64,000 nt of DNA from Bombardia bombarda (GCA_030512295.1 JAULSR010000001.1:5045001-5109000), one strand, 5' to 3'. Positions 1 through 11,529 are shown, counted from the first letter of the stretch. Numbers and translations: made by a program. Notes: generated from the letters alone by a model not told the origin.

Positions 1-1650
1 AGCAGTCTACACTGCAGCAAGGGCTACCCCAGCGGACAAGCAACTGTCAAGTGCGGGTGGGCAGGGGAGATCAGATGCGCCTACCATGGTAAATCGCTGG
101 TCTTTCCTGAATTACCGTGGTCACTGGCATAACCTCGCCGGCCGATTGAGCGAGTGAATTGGGGCCGGATAGGCCGACGAGAAACCGTCCGAAAACTACA
201 GCGTAGCGCGGAAACTACGTTGGCCGACATGGCTGGCGTTGATAAACTGGTGATGTCAGAAAACTAGGGACGTTTTGGTGTGGGTCAATTTCGACATATA
301 ATCCCTGCAATTGTCAGGGTGCTCGAACGGACGACCCGAAAGATTTCCGTTAATGGTAAAAAATGGTGCAAAAAAGAAGGCGAGTCTCGGGCTTGAGGCT
401 GTTCAAAGCTCGCGGGTAAAAGGAAACGGTATCTTGCACCTTCGCACTACCTTTATAGCTTTTGGAGGCTGGCTGTTGGACGAGTGCAGATTGGTGGCTG
501 CGCTGACGTAGGACGAACCGTTCGTGGCGCTACTGGTAGACCCTCCCGTGGGCTGACCTGTTCGCTCTGGTTATTATTGCCCACGGCACCGCAATAAGTT
601 GTCACTCCCACCAATTTGCAGCTACACAGGCTTGATTGTGTACTAGGTAGGTAGTTACCTAGCTGTGTGCTCACATTGATCATTTCGTCATCGCAGGTCA
701 AGAGCCCCTTCCCCGGACTTAAAGTGCTTGTGTGGCCCAAGCTCCCACATCAGAAAGCTTGGGCAGGGTGTGCAGATAGAGCAGTACCTGAGCACATATC
801 TAGTTCTAATGCATGTTCCCGTCAGCGAAATGCTCCAACCTAATATTACTACGTATTGGCGTTCAAAGACATCCCGCTACGAGCCTATAGGGTAAAAGAA
901 TAAGATAGGTGAACCTTTGTAATTGAGGAAGAAATATTGACAGCCCATTGGGTTAAAAGGTGACTACCTGTTAGCTCCGGCGGGACCTGCACATGGAAGA
1001 AGTAGCGATCCTAGAGCCACCCAAAAGGTCGTAGCCGCATCGGCCCTGCCTTAGGTAGTTACCTAATGCAATCGCATATTCGTTCCTTTGGGCTCACTTG
1101 GAAGCCACCAGGCCGCCGTATTTTAAGGTTAAGGTACCTCTGAAGTACTCTTTGCAAAGTGAATTATATTTCAAGATTTTGCCTAAGCAGGTAGGTAGAT
1201 TAGCGGTATCGCACTAACAAATCAGTCGGCAATATTCTATGGCTCGTGCGTTTGACCCCGCGGGCTGCCTAGTCTCGACCCCACCATCCACCTCCATCCC
1301 GCTCGCTGACCCAAACCGACCAAACTGTCTGCTCCGATACACCATTCAACACGAGCACGAGGACCATACTTTTTTCCGCTCTCTTCTCGGTCAACCACAC
1401 AAAAAGCTTTTCACGACTGTGTCGAGCGCGCTCTTCGGGTTTGACTATTAATTCACTGACCAGAACAAGAGCAGGGCCTCTGGTTCTCCGTATGTATCTT
1501 CTCGTCCCCTTCGAGCACCGAATGACGACTGGGTCGTGATTGATCGGCTTAATTTATCTCTGACGAAAGCTTGCTAGCAGTCGCCTTACAGAGCATTTAC
1601 TACTTCACTCTATGCTTATAGACCACTGGTAATCTCGCAGCCGAGCCATC
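1..1650. other. Intergenic region upstream of CAND1, with TAGGTA inverted repeats
   Basis: No open frame here has coding character. It holds several copies of the motif TAGGTA/TACCTA. One is a perfect inverted repeat with 7-bp arms and a 2-bp spacer (TTAGGTA-GT-TACCTAA, 1051-1066). Another is an imperfect inverted repeat around 641-662, and a tandem AGGTAGGTAG lies at 1189-1199. The stretch nearest 1650 is presumably the promoter and leader of the CAND1 gene. Confidence 0.6.
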
Positions 1651-4600
1651 ATGGCGACGACAATCCCGACAAATCCGACGCCGCAGACGTTGAATCTGCT
1701 CCTGCAGAAGATCACCGACTTTGACCCCGACTTTCGCTTCATGGCCCTTAGTGATCTCCTCGCCGTCTTGAACATTGCTAAGAGCGACTTCATTCATCAT
1801 GACTACAACACTGCAGCACGTACTATGGATCATGTTGTTCGTGCATTGGATGATCAAAATGGAGAGGTCCAAAATCAGGCCATCAAATGGTAAGCATTCT
1901 GCCACCGCCCATCCTTTCCACATCAATCAACCCATGTGGTAGCTCTAACTTCGTACTGCAGTCTCGGCCCCTTGGTTAAAAAGCTTCCATCCCAGCTTCT
2001 TGTTCCGACAATGGAGAAACTTGCCGCACTGAAGCTTAAAAACTCGGTCGACAATTCCGTCGCTGCCATGGCAATGCGTGCCATGGTGGAGGCTCTCCCG
2101 CGCCCAACCCCAGGAGTTGCCCTCAGCCGAGAAGTGGGCGAGGCATACGCCAGCATAAATCGGGTACTCATTCCTCGCTTTCTGGGGAGATCGTTCGTTG
2201 GCGGCAAGTACATGGCCGGGTTGCTCGAGAATGACCAGGAACTCACCTCAGATTCTGTTGATGTACTCATCGAGGTTGTGAGATGCTTTGGGCTCATGCT
2301 TCAACACGTTGAAATCGAAGCTCTGCACGACCTTGTTGTTGCGTTGCTGGAACAGGATAAGGGTAACTCGGTAGTCAAAAAGAGGGCAGTCGTGGCTGTT
2401 TCAATGCTCGCCCACTATCTTTCCGACGATCTCTTGGTGGCCTTTATTAAACGTGCGGTCGGCGTTCTCAGCCATCCATGCTTGACGGCAGTGACGCAGC
2501 GCCTTTACATCACCATAATAGGTTCTATGGCTCGATCAATTCCCTACCGATTTGGTCGACATCTGTCAGAGCTGACGCCGTTGGTGATCAACGCCCTGGG
2601 CGAACAGGAGCTAGAAGCCCAGCTTGAAGAGATCAACGAAAGTGGTGAGGCCAGCCTCGAGTTCAACGAAGTTCGAGAGGCTGCCTTGGTTGCTCTGGAG
2701 GCGTTCCTATCGTCATGCCCAACACAAATGCGTCCATTCACGGATGCGTCCATCGAGGCCTGTCTTCGCTACCTCAGATTCGACCCCAACTACCAGGTGG
2801 ATGAGGATGAGGATATGGAAGATGAAAAGGAAGACGAGGACGAGTTCGAGGAGGATGACGAATTCGAAGCCGGTGGTGGATTTGACGACGACGACGACTC
2901 GAGCTGGAAAGTTAGACGTTGCGCAGCAAAGGCTCTTTACACTATCATATCGACAAGAAGCAGTGGCGATTTTCTTGAAAGTGGGTTGCTTTATGGCAAA
3001 GTAGCCCCAGCCTTGGTCAAGAGGTTCGATGAGCGCGAAGAGAATGTGCGCCTTGAGATCATGTCGGCCATGTCACTCCTTATTCGAAAGACCGGGGAGG
3101 GCATAATTCCGGACTTCTCCATCGACAATACTCAAAGTGAATACCTAAGTCAACTCCCTCAGAACCCTCCGAGTAGAAAGCGGAGGCGCCAGAGTAGCGG
3201 TGGCGGCGCATCATCTTTTGCTATGGCCATTGCCTCCTCCGACCTAACCGGCACTGGTCTTACTTCACCAACTTCTGAGAAAATTCCCGTCTCAGGGCCG
3301 CGTGCAGATCTTGGTAGACTGACACCTACTATCGTCAAGTCGGCTTCCAAGTTGCTCAAGGGAAAGCTTATCCCTACCAAGCAAGCCACCATCAATCTTC
3401 TTGATGACATGATTTCCGTCCAGAGAGGGGGCCTTGCCCAATACTTCGACCAGATCATTGGTTCAGTCATCGATGCTATCAAGCCATCAACTGCGTCTTC
3501 CAGCTCGGCTTCGCTGTCGGTAGCTGGAGGTAACGCATCTGCCACTGCCAGTACACTGAGAATTGCTGCACTGCGACTAATGAGTGATATCGCCAAGAAC
3601 CACTCCTCAGCTGTGCTTCAACCATATCTTTCCAAAATTGTTACTGGAGTTATTGCTGTTATTCACGACAGGTTCTATAAGATATCAGGTGAAGCTGTTC
3701 AAACTGCAGAAGAGCTAGTGAAGGCCATCACTCCTCCTCGTTCTCTTCTAACAGCTCAGAAGTTCAAAGGGGAGCTCCAGAAATTGTATGATGCAATCAT
3801 CAACCGCATAACTGCCAACGATGCAGACGCCGAAGTTAGACAAAAGGCAATTCACGCGCTCGGCACTCTTTTGTCCCGAACTTCAGGAAGTGAAGGCTCT
3901 GGTCTGATCTCCAGAGCTAATAGGAATTCAGCCCTTAGCTACTTACTCGACAGACTGAAGAATGAGACTACCAGGCTATCCGCAGTCCGAGCCGTCGATA
4001 ATATCGCGGCCCTATCATCCAGCGGTGTTCAGTTTGAACCATTGTGGATTCGCGAGGTTGTTGTCGAGCTTGCCGCTCAGCTGCGGAAGTCAAACCGAGC
4101 CTTGAGGGGATCGAGTGTTATGGCTCTCAAGCACTTGGTTCTTTCGCCCGCTACCAAAGGAACTCTTGATGATGCAACCGCCGAGAGTATTGTATCGGCT
4201 CTTATCACAGTCATAAGTAATAACGATGCCCAACTCCTAGGCCCCGGTCTTCTTTTGCTTGCGCACCTTGCGCAGGAGAAGCCACATATTGTCGTTACTT
4301 CGCAGCTTATCAGTTCGCTTTGTGTTCTGTTGCAGACAACTGTTGCAGGCACAGTTCTGGATTCACTACTTATTCTCGTCACCAATGTTGGTGGGGTGGG
4401 ACAGGGCAAGCCGTTGATGATTGGTCTGCTCAAGGACGTCGGCGTTAGTGGTGAGCCCTCGGTTGTCGGAAAGGTCATTGGCACTCTCCTCGTTGCCAGC
4501 GGCAACTCGGCCGGAGTTACTATGGATAACTTCGTCCAGGAGATCAAGACCAACTCTGGCGACCAGACCAGGGCAAGCCTTGCGCTTGCTGTTCTCGGCG

Positions 4601-5896
4601 AGGCAGGCTTGCGTCTTGGATCCAGTTTCCCGCTTTCGCCAAGCCTGTTTTTGGACCAATTCAACAACGAGTACGACAAGGTATCGCTGGCCGCGGCGGT
4701 TGCTCTCGGACGTTCTGGAGCTGGCAACGTCTCAAAATATGTTCCGGTGATTTTGCGCTCGATGGTTTCAGAAGGTAGCACTCAATACCTGCTTCTCCAG
4801 TCAATCAAGGAGATGCTGCAACAGGTGGCACTTTCTTCAACAAGCATCGGCGAGTATTCTGAGGCGATTTGGGATCAGATTCTGGCTGCCGCAGGAGCAG
4901 AAGACAACAAGGCTGTCTGTGCTGAATGCATTGGGAGAATGGTCATTATTGAGCCGACAACCTACATGACCAAGCTTGAGGTATGTTTTATTCTATGTTA
5001 ACCTTCCTGGCCGGTACTAATCGCTTTATAGAGCTTGCTGAAGAACAAATCGCCAGTTCTGCGAGCCATCGCGGTTCAAGCACTTCGGTACACTCTCCCG
5101 GACGAGAACGAGGTGTTCGACTCGATCCTTAAGGGCCATTTGGTCGATATGCTGAAGACAATGCTGGAGGATCCCGAAATGGAGATTCGCCGCCACGCAA
5201 TGTCGACGTTTAATTCGGCATCACACAATAAACCTGAGCTGATCCTACCTCACCTCAACCAGCTGATGCCATATGTCATGAACGAGACAGTGGTTAAGCC
5301 AGAGCTTGTCCGCGAGGTTCAGATGGGCCCGTTCAAGCACATCATTGACGATGGCCTGGAAGTCCGAAAGGTGTGTGGTATAATGTCCTGGAGGTCTTGC
5401 TACGTATGGCTAACTTTGACGCTAGGCTGCTTACGAAACTCTGTACGCCCTCATGGAGACAGCTTTCTCGCGCATCAGCATTATTGATCTGTACGACCGA
5501 ATTGTTGCTGGACTCTCAGACGACAACGACATACGCGCCCTTTGCAACCTGATGGTTTCGAAGCTTGTCTATATCGATGCCGATGAGACCACGCGCCGCC
5601 TTGACTCCATTGCTGATGCATTCCGCAAGACATTATCGCACAAGCTTAAAGATACAGCTGTCAAGCAGGAAATTGAGAAACAAGAGGAGGCCAATAAGGC
5701 AGTCCTCCGGACTACAGAACTCCTTGGGAAGAAGCTCAAGTCCGCGCTAAACACTACTGGAAACACAGCGAGCGGATCTAACCAGGTATGGACCACATAC
5801 TGGGAATGGGTGAATAAGGACTTTGGTCCCCAACTGAAAAGCTTGAGGGAGGAGAGCAAAGATACTGGAGCTGGAAGCTCCCAGTCGGAGCCCTAA
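1651..5896 (+). CDS. cand1: Cullin-associated NEDD8-dissociated protein (CAND1/TIP120, fungal CanA)
   Basis: This is a HEAT-repeat exchange factor that binds un-neddylated cullin-RBX1 and swaps substrate receptors on SCF ubiquitin ligases; it acts in the nucleus and cytosol. I read four exons: 1651-1889, 1962-4980, 5032-5370 and 5426-5896, with GT...AG introns of 72, 51 and 55 nt. The spliced protein is about 1355 residues, slightly longer than human CAND1 and usual for fungi. Splicing restores family signatures across each junction: IK-CLGP at the first and EVRK-AAYETLYALME at the last. HEAT-like helices run along the whole length. A strongly acidic insert (about residues 360-395, rich in DED/EED) precedes SWKVRRCAAKAL, as in other CAND1 proteins. 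The family start motif (LLQKITDFDPDFRFMALSDL) follows the chosen ATG closely. No damage is seen. Confidence 0.93.
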
Positions 5897-6164
5897 TTAG
5901 ACATGTGCCGGAAACTTGCTTTTATGTCCCTTTAAAGGACGGATGTGGGGAAATCTTCGAGGGGGTAGGAAAACGAGAAAACTCAAATGGACGGAAGGAA
6001 TATGCTTATGAATGACTTAGTTGTGTGGAGCACTTTCTTTTCGCAATCAGGTGAGAATACACAGGAGCAGGAGGAGACGGATGGGTATGAGAGGGACGAG
6101 TATCCAATCATGCAACCGAGCATTGGAGCAGCAGTGTTTGGACCCAAGGGGAGGTGTTTTATAA

Positions 6165-7770
6165 AATAGAGTTATTGGACAGGAGCAACCCCTCCTTGAA
6201 GACTGTCGGAATACCATTGGAGGCATTTTCCCACCAAGATCTCAACAGGTTGAGCTGCCGCTGTCCGTTTTGAACCCTAGTTTGGCTGGAGGTGTTCCAC
6301 ATTATGGAAGACCTGGTCAACCTCAAGGCTATACCGCCCCGAGGTCTTCAAACCCGGGTAGCGGTGCGTTGAATGATCTAGTCGCCGCGCAACAGCTAGC
6401 GAACCTTTCAGCCTTAGGCAGCGTTAGTCAATGTCGTAGGGGTGCTGAGCAATTGCCCGCAGCTCAAGCTCTGAACCGTTCGAATCCAAACAATAATGGC
6501 TTGTTTTATTCATCTGCTGGATAGCAACTTCTAGCGCAAAACTTTGCAGGCGGTGTCAAGCATAGGGGTGCTGGGCAATGGCTCATAGCTCAGATTTCGG
6601 ACTCAAGGATTTCAAACAGAAATGACTTCTCTGTTTCATCTGTTGGACCACAGCTTCCAGCAGCAAATATTTCAGCTGGTGCAAGTTATGGGGGTACCGG
6701 GCAACGGCCTACTGCTAAAGCTCCGAACCGTTCGATTCTAAACAGCAATGGCACCTATTCATCTATTGCACCACAGCTTCCAATGGCAAATGTTTCGAGT
6801 GGTGGAACTCATAGGGGTGCTGGACGACGCCATGCAGTTCAAGCTCCGAACCATTCAATTCTGGGCAGTGGTGGTGGTTATTATCCAACCACCGGGCAAC
6901 AGCCATCAATTCCGAACCCCGCGACGATAGTTGGACAACAACCTCTGGCATCAAATCCCTCGACAGTACATCTTTCTAACGTTCCTGGTGCTTTGGTGAT
7001 AATAGCCACTTCAGTTCTTGGTAATAATCGGTCTGAGTCAGCGAGTCAGCAAGCCAGCAACCGCTTGCGACGACCGCAGTTTCCCAAGACATCAGATCTA
7101 CTGGAAGTAGGCAGGAATTAGCCCCTTTGAGTACTATTAAATTTCTTGGAGAGGAATTGTGACGGTCGAATTGTCCCGACATTTATGACAGACCCGAGAT
7201 GTTCATAGATTTTAGACCCACCAGGCGAGAGCTAGGTCTAGACGCCGCATCTCCCAGGATTGCTAGACAAGAACAACAGTTCCCAGAGCCCCCAGATTAC
7301 CATTTGGCACCTGGTAGTGTTTTTCGAGAGCTAGAGGCCGTATCTTCGGATAATTCATCCTCGTCGCATACGCGTTCAGATCCCGATTCACCGCATTTGG
7401 AGACGTTTCACCCAGCCACAAGTCCTCAGAACCAAATAGCGAGCAACGGCCTACGAATGGAGCGTGATCTCAAGATGGTACAACGGCACATAAGGAAACA
7501 GTAAGAGGGTGGTAAGGGTCAGCCATTAGATCAACGCCAGTTATGGAAATTTGATGATGAAACTTGGGCAAGTAAGAAATGGCCAGACCAACTAGGGCGG
7601 TTGAGCATGATGCACAAAGTGCTGAAGAAGCAGATGATCACCTGGATAGGTGCCACAATCGGAAGGTGAAGAGACAAATCAGGGAGTTGCAAAGTAGACT
7701 TGGACCAAGAAGAAGAAGAAGGAATGAAGGATCGCGAGCGGCAATTCATGGATATGACTGAGCGTGGTTG
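6165..7770 (+). pseudogene. Decayed repeat-containing gene relic
   Basis: I do not recognise the family. One frame is open from 6165 to 7121 apart from a single TAG at 6522-6524. It encodes a Gly/Asn/Gln/Pro/Ser-rich protein with about four tandem repeats near 41 residues each (units start near 6390, 6522, 6648 and 6771; the last two are exactly 123 bp apart). The TAG stands where the other units have a Pro codon before a QLPA-like motif, so the stop looks like a point mutation. A second open stretch in another frame (7199-7504) is followed by a region where coding-like, charged helical sequence moves from frame to frame (about 7523-7770). This suggests at least two indels. There is no convincing start codon; a lost or spliced 5' exon is possible. 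The best reading is a degraded gene. A living multi-exon gene with one nonsense mutation cannot be excluded. Confidence 0.45.
6390..6894 (+). repeat. Tandem coding repeat, about 123-132 bp unit, four copies
   Basis: There are four diverged direct repeats. Each begins with a QLP/QLA-type motif and runs through an N/S-A-G segment, a GTGQ/GAGQ segment, an APNRS-type motif and a final YSSIA-type motif. Unit starts are near 6390, 6522, 6648 and 6771. Period and phase are kept at whole codons, so the repeats grew while the sequence was under coding constraint. Confidence 0.7.
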
Positions 7771-8270
7771 AGGAAGAGTCCATTCTTTGTCTCATAGAGC
7801 GTACTGATTGCAGCGAAATCATCAAAGGGTTACTACAGAAAGCTATTGACATTACTTGAAGCGTAGCTGTTTGCTCTGTATAATCATCTTTCTTGTTTTT
7901 GGTACAGGGAGCTCAGTTCAAGCACTGGATTCGGCTGTATGAGATGAGGTTCTGGTTGGAGAAAGGGGGTTGAGAAAGGCTGCAGGGGGTTGTTGTAAAC
8001 AAAGTTCCAATCGTATCTTGGCGCGAGAGGATAAGCTCCCGCCCCACAACTCTGAATGTGGGTCGGTCGCAGCTTGATCCCTGTTCGCTGGGACAGGTCA
8101 AGCCACAGCACAAATACACAAAGGCGGGACCCACCTGACCGACCAACCGACCTAACTAGCGCGCTGCCTGACGTTTCGACAGCAGCAGCAGCAGCAGCAG
8201 CAGCGCCGTAGCTAGCCAGGTAACCACCATTCAAGACTGAGATAAATCTTTTTCCTTCTTCGAGACGAGA
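7771..8270. other. Intergenic region and leader of TRS31
   Basis: I see no gene here. It contains a (CAG)8 microsatellite at 8180-8203, about 68 bp before the TRS31 start codon and probably within the transcribed leader. Confidence 0.6.
8180..8203 (+). repeat. (CAG)8 microsatellite
   Basis: Eight perfect CAG triplets lie just upstream of the TRS31 start codon. They are outside any supported coding frame. Confidence 0.9.
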
Positions 8271-9023
8271 ATGGCCAACATGGGAGCGGCAGGAAAGCCG
8301 CCTGGCAAGGAAGCAGCCGGCCTGCGGTACCCGACAAATATGAAGACAATCTACAACCGGTCGCTGAATCGGAGCAAGACGTCGGAGCTCAGCCAGGCCA
8401 GCTTCGCCTACTTGTTCTCCGAGATGGTCAGCTATGCGCAGAAGCGGGTGACGGGGATTCAGGATTTGGAGAAGCGGTTCGTATTTTTTGTCTTTTCTTC
8501 CTTCTCCTCTCTTTCTTTTACCCCCCCCCCCCCCCCCCCTTAGCTGACACCCAGTTCTTCTCCCCTCTCCAGACTCAACCACCAAGGCCACCCCATCGGC
8601 CTCAAGCTGCTCGACCTGCTCCTCATCCGCGAGCCGCCGCGCTCGCAGACGCGCCCCCTCACCATCATCTCCCTGCTGCACTTCATCAAGATCAACGTCT
8701 GGCAGCACCTGTTCGGGCGGCAGGCGGACCGCCTCGAGAAGAGCAGCAACCCCGACACGCCCGACGAGTACATGATTGTGGACAACGAGCCGCTGGTCAA
8801 TGCGTACATCAGCGTGCCCAAGGAGATGAGCCAGCTCAACTGCGCGGCGTACGTGGCCGGCATTATCGAGGGCGTGTGCGACGGCGCCGCGTTCCCCGCC
8901 AGGGTCACGGCGCATACGGTGGGCGGGAAGGAGGAGGGCGAGATGTGGCCGGGGAAGACGGTGTTTTTGGTCAAGTTCCAGGGGGAGGTGCTGGAGAGGG
9001 AGGCGTTGATCGGGAAGGGGTGA
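8271..9023 (+). CDS. trs31: TRAPP complex subunit Trs31/TRAPPC5
   Basis: This is a Bet3-family subunit of the TRAPP tethering complexes, which act as guanine-nucleotide exchange factors for the Ypt1/Rab1 GTPase in ER-to-Golgi and later traffic. There are two exons, 8271-8476 and 8573-9023. The intron (8477-8572) joins EK-RLNHQG in phase. The product is 218 residues, normal for the family. Recognisable family segments are IYNRSLNRSKTSELSQASFAYLF near residue 27, SEMVSYAQKRV, then LLDLLLIREPP and the highly conserved region EPLVNAYISVPKE followed by LNCAAYVAGIIEGV and FPARVTAH. The start is the first ATG and gives the short N-terminal extension usual in fungi. The intron carries 19 consecutive C residues (8521-8539) about 32 nt before the acceptor. 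The gene is convergent with APC13. Confidence 0.93.
8521..8539 (+). repeat. C19 homopolymer in the TRS31 intron
   Basis: Nineteen consecutive C residues lie in the sense strand of the single TRS31 intron, about 32 nt upstream of the 3' splice site. Confidence 0.9.
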
Positions 9024-9589
9024 GTGGATATGGTGCAATTTAGTCTTGGGGGAGAGGAGCGAGTGGGATGGGTGTGGTTGGTTCTGCATGAGAGTAGGGG
9101 GGTTATTGTTAAAGGAGTTGAATGGCTGGGCTCTTGTTTGCTTGTGGGTTTTTCTCGCGGTTTTGTTTTGGGAGCAGCATTCGGGCACGAGTGTATGTAT
9201 GGCATGGCGTTTCAATCGGAATTGGACAGGGGCGCGATATGGTTATATAAACCTTACCGCTTGGCTTGGTTCATTATTTAGTTGTATCAAAACAAGATAT
9301 TAGACAATGGTCGTTGTCTATTATAGTGATGTACCCAAAAGTAGAATACGTCAAAGGGGTATAAACTGTTCTCTCCCGCCCGCTCCCGATTCCGATGGAG
9401 CGCGATCTCCAATAGGTATTTGCCTTCCTAGGAATGCCATAACCTTGACCGAGTCACTCATCCATAATGAAGTGATCCCATCCTCCGCCCACGCCAAAAC
9501 CAAATAACCATAAACTCCAACCAATACCGCTTACCAAAACCACGTCCCCGCCCACCCATTATTCATAAACCCACCATAAACCCTCCCCC
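9024..9589. other. Convergent intergenic region between TRS31 and APC13
   Basis: This is shared 3' flank for two convergent genes. I see no additional gene or clear structural element. Confidence 0.6.
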
Positions 9590-10097
9590 TCAGCGCGGCA
9601 ACCCCTTGTACGCCCCCTTGGCCCTCTTCTTCCGGCGCCCTCCTCCCCCTCCCCCACCACCACCACCCATGCTACCACCAAGCACCCCGCCGAGCCCGCC
9701 ATTGGCGCCCGAGGCCGACGAGGCCGACGGCCCCTGGCGCATCAGCTCGCCCAGGCCCAGGTCCTTCCACGCGGGCTCCGTAGACTTTTGCGTCGCCTTC
9801 TGGATGCCGAAGGCGGCGTGCTGGTCGGGCACCACGTCGTCCTCGTCCTCGGGGTTGATGGGCTGCAGGTGCGGCGGCACGTAGATGTCGTCGGCCGGCA
9901 GGCGGTCCTTGCAGAAGTCCTCGAAGAGGTCGGCGTCGCGCGCCTGCTGCATGTTCACGTAGGTGTATGTTGCGTCTTTGTTCTGGGGGGTTTGTTAGTG
10001 GGAGGGGCGGGGTTGGGGGGGGGGGGGGGGGGCAATAGGTGATTGCGGGCCAGGGAGAAGGAGGAGGAGGAGGGGAAGAGGATGGAGGACGTACCAT
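9590..10097 (-). CDS. apc13: Anaphase-promoting complex subunit Apc13/Swm1
   Basis: This is a small scaffold subunit of the APC/C ubiquitin ligase that stabilises the TPR lobe. I place the start codon at 10097-10095. It is followed at once by GTACGT, so exon 1 carries only ATG. The intron is 10094-9983 and exon 2 is 9982-9590. The product is 131 residues starting MNKDATYTYVNMQQARD. The diagnostic order matches human and fungal APC13: a short helix (DLFEDFCKDRLP), the acidic DDIYVPPHLQP segment, then a W-x-DLGL motif (AWKDLGLGELM). The fungal tail ends in a poly-Gly run followed by RRKKR. The intron holds a C18 tract in the sense strand (G18 on the plus strand, 10015-10032). The match is by motif order; the family is short and weakly conserved, so certainty is less than for the large genes. 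Confidence 0.75.
10015..10032 (-). repeat. C18 homopolymer (G18 on the + strand) in the APC13 intron
   Basis: Eighteen consecutive G residues on the plus strand read as poly-C in the APC13 transcript. They lie about 30 nt before the 3' splice site, almost the same placement as in the TRS31 intron. Confidence 0.9.
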
Positions 10098-10830
10098 TGT
10101 AGCTGCTGCAATTGATGCCCGCGTTCTAAGGAGATGTGTTTGATGTGTTTATTCCTTTTTGTTTGGTCACTGTCGCGGCAAGTATTGCATGGATTGGATG
10201 GTATCGAGGTGTTGGCTGTCGCGGATGCGAGCCCGAGTCGTCCAATTGCGGTGGGGTGAGTGCATGGATAACGTCGAGCACCCCTGTTGCTGCCGAGGCT
10301 GGTTAAGTGGAGGCATAGACTTACTACGTACCTGTGGCTGGTGAAAAGGTTACCGCCTAACCAATCTTGGCACTTGGAAGCAGTCAATTAGATTTACCTG
10401 GCTTGGCACTCGCTCACCCATCGCCTGACGCCTGTTCTCTATGATCTATCATTCTTGCCCGTCTTTGGTATCGATGAAGGGCACTGATATCTACTAATGC
10501 TACAGGATAGTAGCCTTTCAGAGGCCGAGATCACACAACAGTTCACGGAAAGCACGTTTTCATCAGTAGTGGCAGCGGTAATCATTAGGGAAACCGAGAT
10601 GTATTATCAGCTACCTCTCAAGGCATTTAGCCCTCCTGGTTCCTTTCCAGTTTCTGGCCCAAAATCGAAAGACCTGTAGCAGATCGTCGCTAGCTACTAG
10701 GCTTCTTCACTATCGCATGTGTGCCAGACTCCAACCTCCATGTCGTACCCTCCACCAATCTCAAAGAGACTCATCTCTCAAACACAAAAGGAAGCGCCCG
10801 AGAGGGAGAGGGATGTGCGTCGCGCGCTGC
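10098..10830. other. Intergenic, upstream of APC13 and downstream of the secreted-protein gene
   Basis: No supported gene. Short frames here lack coding character. The region near 10098-10200 is the likely APC13 promoter and leader. Confidence 0.5.
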
Positions 10831-11325
10831 TTAGAGGTTGATCCAGTTGCCGTTGGCGTTGTACATCTCCATCTGGATCAGGGAGTTGGTGTAGTAGCCA
10901 CGCTGTCCATTAGCGATGCACGGGTTGTAGATGTTGTTGGTCAGGTCGGCGACGAAGCCCTCGAGGGTGAGGGTGACCTCGGGGGTGGTGGGGTTGACGA
11001 CCATGGCGCGGCACGTGTTGGAGATGTAGAAGGCGTTCTGGCCAGCCTTGAGGATGATATCTCCAAGGGGGTCGTTCTTGATCAGGTCGATGACGCCCTG
11101 GCAGTCGGCGGGGACGGGGGCGGGCACGTCGTTGGTATGGCAGCCCTGGGTGTCCCGAGCGTCCAGAGAGTCTCTGGCGGCAAGCTCGGCGAAGACGGGA
11201 TGGTCGGCCGGCAGGTTGCGAATGATCTTGTTGTTGACACCAGGGCGGACGCTCTGCGCAACGCTGGACGGGGCGCAGAGGCCGAGAGGCAGCAGGGCAA
11301 AGAGAGTGGCGATGACGGGAAGCAT
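10831..11325 (-). CDS. Small secreted protein with four or more cysteines, unknown function
   Basis: The family is not recognised. The single-exon frame encodes 164 residues from the ATG at 11325-11323. The first 18 residues (MLPVIATLFALLPLGLCA) form a clear signal peptide with an A-x-A-like end. A short pro-like stretch follows, with RD/ARD motifs around residues 45-58 that could be processed. The mature part has four cysteines (QGC, ADC, NTC and NPC contexts), enough for two disulphides, and ends in NWINL. Small size, secretion signal and paired cysteines resemble fungal secreted effector-like or surface proteins, but no activity can be assigned. The leader contains five copies of a TTTTGG unit. 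It stands alone at the edge of a gene-poor region. Confidence 0.75.
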   Translation of the reverse strand: MLPVIATLFALLPLGLCAPSSVAQSVRPGVNNKIIRNLPADHPVFAELAARDSLDARDTQGCHTNDVPAPVPADCQGVIDLIKNDPLGDIILKAGQNAFYISNTCRAMVVNPTTPEVTLTLEGFVADLTNNIYNPCIANGQRGYYTNSLIQMEMYNANGNWINL

Positions 11326-11343
11326 CTTGAAGGTGGGTTTGTT

Positions 11344-11376
11344 GGTTTTGGTTTTGGTTTTGGTTTTGGTTTTGGT
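11344..11376 (-). repeat. (GGTTTT)5 repeat in the leader of the secreted-protein gene
   Basis: Five tandem GGTTTT units on the plus strand (CCAAAA-type in the transcript) lie about 20 bp upstream of the start codon. They are too short and of the wrong unit to be a fungal telomere array. Confidence 0.85.
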
Positions 11377-11529
11377 GTTTGTGGTTTGGTAAGGAAAGTG
11401 TGAGTGCAGTGTGTGTGATGGTTGATGGTTTTTTTTTTGGCTAAGAGGAGGGAAAGAAGAGGTCAATTTATAGGAAAGTCTGGGGATAATTTTGCAGGAG
11501 CTCCTGCAGTGTTCATTCACATGAGCCAC

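Noticed and set aside
7884..9215. 443-codon minus-strand frame over TRS31
   Set aside because: It covers the TRS31 exons and intron (including the poly-C tract) in antisense and has His/Arg/Pro low-complexity content.
11344..11376. Telomere-like (GGTTTT)n repeat
   Set aside because: Filamentous ascomycete telomeres are normally TTAGGG repeats. This is a short leader repeat next to a start codon.
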